Assembly (NCBI GenBank): GCA_032718475.1
Contig: JAUCBJ010003174.1
Location: 31,087 to 95,086 of the forward strand
Length of the DNA: 64,000 bases
DNA from: Nemertoderma westbladi
Taxonomy: Eukaryota > Xenacoelomorpha > Nemertodermatida > Nemertodermatidae
Direction: 5' to 3'
Under the pieces are notes generated by a model. The model was not told where the DNA came from and did not search any database. It saw only the letters and a list, made by a program, of their open reading frames with translations. Position 1 is the stretch's first letter. Each line of letters starts with the position of its first letter. Below, piece after piece: positions 57,785-64,000 of the stretch. Made by a program: the position numbers and the translations under genes.

Positions 57785-59382
57785 ACCATATTCTGTTTCG
57801 TAGGAAATACAGGAGCTCTATACAAGACTGTAATGCATTTACACTTCGACCCTTCTCCAGTGATCACCACCTTATTGTGGCCAAGGTAAGACTTAGTCTG
57901 CGTGCTAGCAGAACAACGAAATCTGCCTTGCCGCGGCATAACTGGTCCTCTCTGTTGCAACAGCCAAGTGTGAGATCCAGCTTCACACTACAGCTGAGCA
58001 ACAGGTATGAGGCTCTTGCTTCTGAGGCGGCAGATCACTGTGAGGGCTATACTGCCTTTACAGAAGCAGTTAAGTTAGCAGCTGCAGAAACAGTTCCTGT
58101 ATACCCTCGAAACAGGAAAAGGGCCCCCTGGACTGACAACAAAATTCAGAAGTGCCGAAATGAACTTCATAAGGCGCAGAAAGAGTCCCGACTCAAACAG
58201 ACTACAGCGGCCAAGAATGCAGTTAAGGCTGCATCTAGGTCCCTGAACAGGCAGTACTCTGCTAATCTACAGGAGCTAATAAACCAACAGGTTGATGCCA
58301 TCAATGATGCTGACGACAGCAGGCAATCATCCCAGGCATGGAAATCGATCAATCTGCTTACTGGGCAGAAAAGCCAACCAACCACCAAGGTTAAGGCTGA
58401 ATCACCAGCCGATCGCCTCAATGGTTGGAAAGCCCACTTTGAAAAGCTCCTCAATAATGACAGGGTATTGCCTGATAACTTTATAGAAGTAAAAGTGTCT
58501 GAGTCTGTACTCCCAGATATTCCCATTGGCGATATCTCCTTTGCAGAAGTGAAGGCTGCTGCAAAGAGCATTAAGACCAATCGTGCCAGTGGAGTAGATG
58601 GTGTTCCCCCTGAGGTCTTTAAAATACCTGAGTGTTTAAAGCTCATCTATCCCATCATAGTAGACATGTACCGAACAACAAGAGTCCCACAAGAAATGAA
58701 AACAAATAAGTTGGTGCCAGTTCCCAAGAAGGGCAACCTAACACTCTATGGTTCTTTTCGGGGAATCTCATTGATCTCGATTGCTGCAAAGCTATACAAT
58801 AGGATTCTATTAAATCGCATCAGGGATCCCATTGAGAGACTGCTCCGTGGAAATCAGAATGGGTTCCGTAAAGGTCGTGGGACCATGGAGCCCATTTTGG
58901 CACTTAGAAGGATAATTGAAGAGTTATCAAAAAAGAAAGACAGGCATCTGGCTGTTATCTTTGTTGACTTCTTCAAGGCCTTTGATTCAGTCTCTCGCTC
59001 ACGTATGTTCAGCATACTTTCATTATATGGGATTCCTGATGAAATTATTGCAGCAATCAGATCAGTATACGATGGTTCGACAACATTTGTGTCTACTGTT
59101 GACGGTGACACAGAACCATTTGAAGTGTTATGGGGCGTCCTCCAAGGAGACACACTTGCACCATTCTTGTTCATTATTGTGGTTGACTATGTTCTACGCA
59201 TGTCCTTAGATCATTATAATGATGATGGGGTGATGATAACTCCACCTACTGGCTCCAGAAGTCGAGGAAATCCTGCCAAGTACCTAACTGATCTAGACTT
59301 TGCTGATGACTTAGGAGTACTCTCAGAATCATTAAGAGGGAGCCCAACGGCTCCTCAGCTCATTAGAACATGCTGCTTCTAG
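57700..59382 (+). pseudogene. LINE reverse transcriptase, frame 2
   Basis: 560 codons: end of the endonuclease (QIDHILFRRKY, SSDHHLIVAKVRL), a connector, then RT motifs ASGVDGVPPEVFK, SFRGISLISIAAKLYNRILL, NQNGFRKGRGT, FVDFFKAFDSV (motif A), GVLQGDTLAPFLFIIVVDY (motif B) and LTDLDFADDL (motif C, FADD). Catalytic aspartates are all present. The frame then shifts near 59340. Confidence 0.82.
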
Positions 59383-60079
59383 TGTTGGTCTTTTTATTAA
59401 CTCCAGAAAGACCAAAATTCTGACAGTTAACTTTGAAAGTCCTCAGCAAGTCTCTGATCGGATGAGCATAAGCTCAAAGGATGGTATGCTTGAGCATGTG
59501 GACGACTTCTGTTACCTGGGATCATGGATCCGGAAGTCAGGTGAGGACCTTCGAATACGTAAGGGAAAGGCATGGGCAGCCTTGAATAGGCTTTCCAGGA
59601 TTTGGAAGTCACCGAGAATTAATCGGAAACTTAAGGTCCGATTATTTAGAGCAGCAGTAGTTCCAGTACTCCTCTACGGGAGTCCATGCTGGGCTCTAAC
59701 TGCTGAGGACACCAAATCTCTGGATGGTACATTCACAAGAATGCTACGCCGGGTTCATTGTGTCAAGTAGAATGCACACATCTCCAACCAGACACTATAT
59801 AACATTGGAGGTGTCTCATTGGTTCCCCCAAGCTTGACACTAGAACAAAATCGCCTCCGCTTTGCAGGACATTGCTTTCGCCGTGAGGACCAGCCAGTGC
59901 ATAATCTTGTACTTTGGCAGCCTCATGGAGTGAATAAGCATGGTGGACAGCCCATGACTTTCTTGAGACGCATCTTAAAGGACACTGGCCTTAAAGATGC
60001 GGATGATCTAGCAAATGTCATGGGTGATAGGGAGTTGTGGCGGTGCAATTTTGTTGACAAGCCGGCACAGCATTCTTAA
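59383..60079 (+). pseudogene. LINE C-terminal region after the RT
   Basis: VDDFCYLGSWIRKSGED, VPVLLYGSPCWALTAED, then a stop (TAG 59768-59770) where the paralogue at 47924-48205 has Tyr, then NRLRFAGHCFRREDQPV and a basic tail to 60079. This is the thumb and downstream part typical of RTE-like elements. Confidence 0.78.
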
Positions 60080-60128
60080 AAATGCAGCTGCAATGCAGCA
60101 TGCCGATCCTAGTAGTAGGGCCGGGGTT

Positions 60129-60148
60129 GGGGGGGGGGGGGGGGGGGG
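60129..60148. repeat. Poly-G run after the LINE
   Basis: About 20 G, followed by GGGTCGGATTCGACCC, a perfect palindrome. Confidence 0.8.
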
Positions 60149-60179
60149 AGGGTCGGATTCGACCCCCCTAAATATCTCG

Positions 60180-60589
60180 GCCCCCTTTTGGTCAATCGTC
60201 TTGAAATTTGGTACATATATACTATGATATGTCCTCTACATGTTGGTGAAGTGGTAACACCTAGTTACTGTCGGTTCGTGTGTTCTGGCTGTTTGTCTGT
60301 TCTTTTGGATATGTACATACAATACATAAATATTTTTATCATGGCTTAGTTTCATTCAACAACACACTCACATTATGTGGATAATGGATTCTTTACCAAC
60401 GTATGACGCTCTGGTCTGCCAGTATGTCCAACTTTGTCTGTCTGTCCGACTGTCTGTCTGCTTGTCTGTCAATTATAATTACAGTAATGCTTGTAAAGTT
60501 TATATAATTTTGGAAACAAACACAATATAATTTCAATAATTAGATATTATTGATTTACTCATATGAATTTCATGTTTGTTGATGAGTGT
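60180..60589. other. AT-rich stretch with GTCT runs, no gene seen
   Basis: 60435-60470 is a (GTCT/GTCC)n run. Otherwise nothing recognised. Confidence 0.5.
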
Positions 60590-60866
60590 AGCATTTACCT
60601 TATATAATGAACAGACAGACAGACAAACAGTGAGATAGACATACTGACAAAGAGACAGACATGCAATAAATTACAGACACCACAGAAGTCATAAAATGTC
60701 TGTTTTTTAACATTGTGTGTTCTTATACTGCAATTTAGGAGATAAATGTACTTGACTAAAATGGACAGACAGACCGACAAACAGACAGACTGACATGCAG
60801 ACAGACATGATTGTTTGTTTGCCAAATTTCAGCCCATCAAGTGTTCCCAGTTTTTCACAGCACCAA
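60590..60866 (-). repeat. GACA-rich spacer module, copy 1
   Basis: On the minus strand it starts GCTGTGAAAAACTGGGAA and alternates GTCTGTCT runs with a conserved stretch (TTGCAGTATAAGAACACACAATG, ATTTTATGACTTCTGTGG). It matches 61190-61508. Confidence 0.6.
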
Positions 60867-60919
60867 CGCAAACACCAAATAACAGACAGACAGACAGATA
60901 TAAATTAATTTGCTGTCCA

Positions 60920-61190
60920 CCACTTATATTCTCACCAGCCGGATACCACAGCACAAGGTTGTGTACAGGTTGATCCTGCCGGTGGAAACTGTGCCCAGCA
61001 AACATCAGGCGGCGTCTCTGCAGGGTGATGCTGGGTTTCGGCCATGGTATGTTACCATAGTTGTATAACACATCATTGCTTATTTGTGCATCACATGCAA
61101 CGTTATGCAATTTATACAATTTATCCTTGAACAGTCTTGATTTACTTGTAAGAATTTTATATTTCATTGATAATTGTAGCATACCAGAGA
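60920..61190 (-). pseudogene. LINE C-terminal fragment (third RTE-like copy)
   Basis: Translation has SKSRLFKDKLYKLHN, DVLYNYGNIPWPKPSITLQRR and RLMFAGHSFHRQDQPVHNLV, the post-RT region. Both sides are bordered by GACA-rich modules. Confidence 0.7.
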
Positions 61191-61508
61191 AACGGACAGA
61201 CGGCGGATAAACGGACATACAGATAAGCAGACAGACAGAAATAAACGTCGTATAAATTTCAGAGACCTCACACGTTATAAAATATCTCATGTAAGCAATT
61301 GAGTGTGCTTACACTGCAAAGTAATAGATATATACAATATACTTAATTACCATATTTTTCATAGTTTGAAAATTGACAGACACATTTGACAGACAGCCAG
61401 ACAGACATGAGCGTATATCTTTTTACAGGTTTATGTCCGATCGGTAGAGCAACTATATGGGGAAATTATCACAAAAATTCAGCAGCTCAAGTCTTCCCAT
61501 TTTTTCAC
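61190..61508 (-). repeat. GACA-rich spacer module, copy 2
   Basis: Starts GGTGCTGTGAAAAAATGGGAA at the high-coordinate side, directly after FADDIA of the RT fragment. Contains the same internal stretch as copy 1 and ends in (GTCT/GTCC)n. Confidence 0.6.
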
Positions 61509-61960
61509 AGCACCAGCGGGCGATGTCATCCGCAAAGTCGGTGTCTGTGACTGTAGTTGCCGGATATCTACTACTTCTGCGTTCTTGAAGTGTGAATCCC
61601 AGATCTTCACCCTTTGTGGCCGTCCTCATTGCGTAATCCAGTACAACTACAAATAGTAATGGTGCTAATGTGTCACCTTGCAGTACGCCAGCCAGGATTG
61701 AGAAGAACCGAGCTTCACCATCTGGTGAGAGTACCTGAGCTTTTGTGTCACAATATAACAATCCAATAACAGCGACAATTACTTCTGGTATTCCATAAGC
61801 TCTTAGGATTTCAAGCATTTTACCTCTATGGATGGAGTCGAATGCCTTCTTGAAGTCCACAAAAGTCATGACTGCGGGGAGATTCTTTGACTTATTTCCC
61901 TCAAAGGGGATAAATTTAATTGGCTCAAAAGTCAAACCACCACTTACACACAAAATGTCA
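61509..61960 (-). pseudogene. LINE reverse-transcriptase core fragment
   Basis: Contains MTFVDFKKAFDSIHR (motif A), GVLQGDTLAPLLFVVVLDY (motif B) and TDTDFADDIA (motif C). It stops exactly at the FADD box where a GACA module begins. Divergent from the 56765-60079 family. Confidence 0.8.
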
Positions 61961-62445
61961 AAATTATGTTTTGTTGTTAAATGACTTTTTGAGAAACGAA
62001 TTTTGAGCAATCAGTAGCGCAAATCGAGAAATAAGAATTCCAAGTAAAATGTATTTATAATTTTTAAACATTGCCGCGTAAAATTATCTCTATATTGTCA
62101 CGGTTGGTCATTTCATTTCTGACATTAGTTGACATGTTTGGAAACATCTAGTCATTCTGCTGGCGTCTGTCAATTTGCCGGTCTGTCTGTCTATCAATAT
62201 AGAATAAAACACGACCTTGTTAAAGATTTCGCTATTCCATTTTCCCGGTTGGTGATTTCATTTTCGATGTCATGTTTGACGAAATCGACTCCCTTGTTGA
62301 ACACATTTTTTCAGTACAATAATGTCAACTTGTTGATAAGCAACAACAAGTAACGCTAAGTTGAGAAGCAACATCAATTATCATTAAATTCTGGACAAAA
62401 TATGACCAAAAAACTTTTTTCACATTTTTTGCATAAAAGGTGACA
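61961..62445. other. AT-rich stretch, no gene seen
   Basis: Includes two similar stretches around CATTTCATTTTTGAC-type words (62105-62125, 62240-62280) and a short GTCT run. No frame of note. Confidence 0.45.
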
Positions 62446-62735
62446 CCCCCCCCCCCCCCCCCCCCCCCTAAGTAGTAGTTCAAACTCTTACATATGAACA
62501 TTATTTTCATTAAGCGTATGTAACTTACATACGGGCAGATAGGAAGGAAGTTTCGACGTAATCAAAAATTCATCTCTCTGCGGGGAAAATCGACTCAAAT
62601 TACAGCTGATTAGTCTAGAAAGTAAAACTTTATCACTTTCTATTGACTTTAGCTTATTGTTTTGGTTAAAATAACGTGCCACTTTCCCTTAAATTGATAA
62701 TTTAGCATTGCGAAGGGAGATTGCGTTCAGTATGT
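62446..62735 (+). mobile_element. Poly-C run and degenerate poly-G MITE, copy 4
   Basis: A 23-base C run (62446-62468). At 62540-62735 the MITE core follows, matching copy 1: ACAGCTGATTA, TTATTGTTTTGGTTAAAAT, AACGTGCCACT, AATTTAGCATTG. The expected poly-G start is missing. Confidence 0.6.
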
Positions 62736-62804
62736 CGACTCAGTATGGGTGGCATTATCTTACAGTAACCAGCAGAGGAACCCCATTCACCCACTATACT
62801 GGGG

Positions 62805-64000
62805 TCAGAGTAAAACGCGGATCCGGATCAGGATTCTATCATTTAACATTGTCCCTATTGAAGTCGACTAAATTTACATTTTTAGGGTGTAATCTGCGGA
62901 TCCGCGCACTGCCAAATTTACCGAATCCGTAACCGAGTGTAAAATGCGGATTGCCCTTTTTTCAGATCCGGAAAGGAGTGTAAAGCGCGGATTCATGTTT
63001 TAGGCTAAATCGCGAACGGAGTGTAAAACGCGGATTCATATTTATACTGAATCCGGGATTGGGTGTAAAATACGGATTCAGGTTTATTACAAAGTGTTAT
63101 TGGATCCGGGAAGGGGTGTAAAACGCGGATTCAAGTTAATTACTATGTTTTAATGGATCCGGGAAGGGGTGTAAAACGCGGATTCTAGTTAATTACAAAG
63201 TTTTATTGGATCCGGGAAGGGGTGTGCGGATTCTAGTTAATTACCAAGTTTTGTTGGATTCGGAATGGAGTGTAAAACACGGATTTACGTTAATTACCAA
63301 GTTTTATTGGATCCGGAATGGAGTGTAAACCACGGATTTACGTTAATTACCCAGTTTTATTGGATTCGGAATGGAGTGTAAAACACGGATTTACGTTAAT
63401 TACCAAGTTTTATTGGATCCGGAATGGAGTGTAAAACACGGATTTTCGTTAATCACCAAGTTTTGTTGGATCCGGAATGGAGTGTAAAACACGGATTTAC
63501 GTGAATTGCCAAGTTTGTTGGATCCGGAATGGAGTGTAAAACATAGATTTTCGTTAATTACCAAATTTTGTTGGATCCGGAATGGAGTGTAAAACACGGA
63601 TTTACGTTAATTACCAAGTTTTATTGGATCCGGAATGGAGTGTAAAACACGGATTTTCGTTAATCACCAAGTTTTGTTGGATCCGGAATGGAGTGTAAAA
63701 CACGGATTTTTGTTAATTACCAAGTTTTATTGGATCCGGAATGGAGTGTAAAACACGGATTTACGTTAATTACCAAGTTTTATTGGATCCGGAATGGAGT
63801 GTAAAACACGGATTTTCGTTAATCACCAAGTTTTGTTGGATCCGGAATGGAGTGTAAAACACGGATTTTTGTTAATTACCAAGTTTTGTTGGATCCGGAA
63901 TGGAGTGTAAAATACGGATTTACGTAATTACCAAGTTTTATTTGATCCGGAATGGAGTGTAAAACACGGATTTACGTTAATTACCAAGTTTTGTTGGATC
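62805..64000. repeat. 53-bp tandem repeat, runs off the window
   Basis: Typical unit: GGATCCGGAATGGAGTGTAA, then AACACGGATTTACGTTAATT, then ACCAAGTTTTATT. About 20 units. The left units (62805-63240) are more diverged and of unequal length, as at an array edge. 63240-64000 is regular, with two main subtypes (TTTACGTTAATTAC and TTTTCGTTAATCAC). Confidence 0.93.

Larger units (their letters stand above)
56765..60079 (+). mobile_element. RTE-like LINE, nearly full length but inactive
   Basis: Four successive frames: endonuclease 56765-57784, RT 57700-59382, and tail 59462-59770 plus 59819-60079. It is broken by frameshifts near 57700-57780 and 59340-59460 and by a TAG at 59768. The 3' end near 60080 is followed by a poly-G run. 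A second copy in reverse lies at 47936-50561. Confidence 0.82.

Noticed and set aside
63400-63597. 65-codon repetitive minus frame (FYTPFRIQQNLVINEN)
   Set aside because: Translation of the 53-bp satellite.

Overview
The window is nuclear DNA from an invertebrate animal. The reasons are interrupted genes with GT-AG introns, a BEL/Pao LTR retrotransposon, RTE-like LINEs, a hAT-type non-autonomous transposon, and long micro- and minisatellites. A PRDM9-type gene relic (KRAB, SSXRD, SET, C2H2) and frequent TAGGCCTA/ACCGGT words would fit a marine invertebrate, possibly a deuterostome; that placement is a weak inference.

Layout. 210-14600 is one complete BEL/Pao element on the minus strand. It has two LTRs that look identical, a 5-bp target duplication, and long gag and pol frames separated by a 13-bp tandem duplication. 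14606-18800 is flanking DNA with a 60-bp tandem repeat, a 24-28-bp repeat and a poly-G run. 18812-23133 (+) is a decayed PRDM9-like gene. Inside it lies a fold-back element with a tRNA-like core. 23462-24420 holds a poly-G-ended MITE and the tail of a LINE.

24678-54719 (-) is the 5' part of the gene for LYST (lysosomal trafficking regulator, BEACH family). I assembled seven exons whose intron phases agree and whose translations match landmark motifs of LYST. The intron between exons 4 and 5 (28669-47494, 18.8 kb) is almost entirely one 23-bp minisatellite of about 815 units. The splice donor of exon 4 lies in the first unit, and the unit includes the last exon codons (Ser-Pro-Ile) plus the donor GTTAGT. 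The repeat therefore appears to be an amplified exon/intron junction that presents hundreds of donor-like sites to the splicing machinery. The array has higher-order structure: an 874-bp repeat inside a 4.37-kb tandem duplication. The preceding intron holds a second, 25-bp minisatellite and a three-layer nest (MITE inside hAT inside LINE).

54720-64000 holds the presumed LYST promoter side, fragments of RTE-like LINEs in both orientations (one nearly full length at 56765-60079 but broken), GACA-rich spacer modules, poly-G/C runs, and a 53-bp satellite that runs off the right edge.

Only LYST appears to be an intact cellular gene here. Its remaining exons, about two thirds of the usual protein length, were not found and presumably lie beyond the left edge. 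If so, the BEL element and the PRDM9-like relic sit inside a LYST intron.
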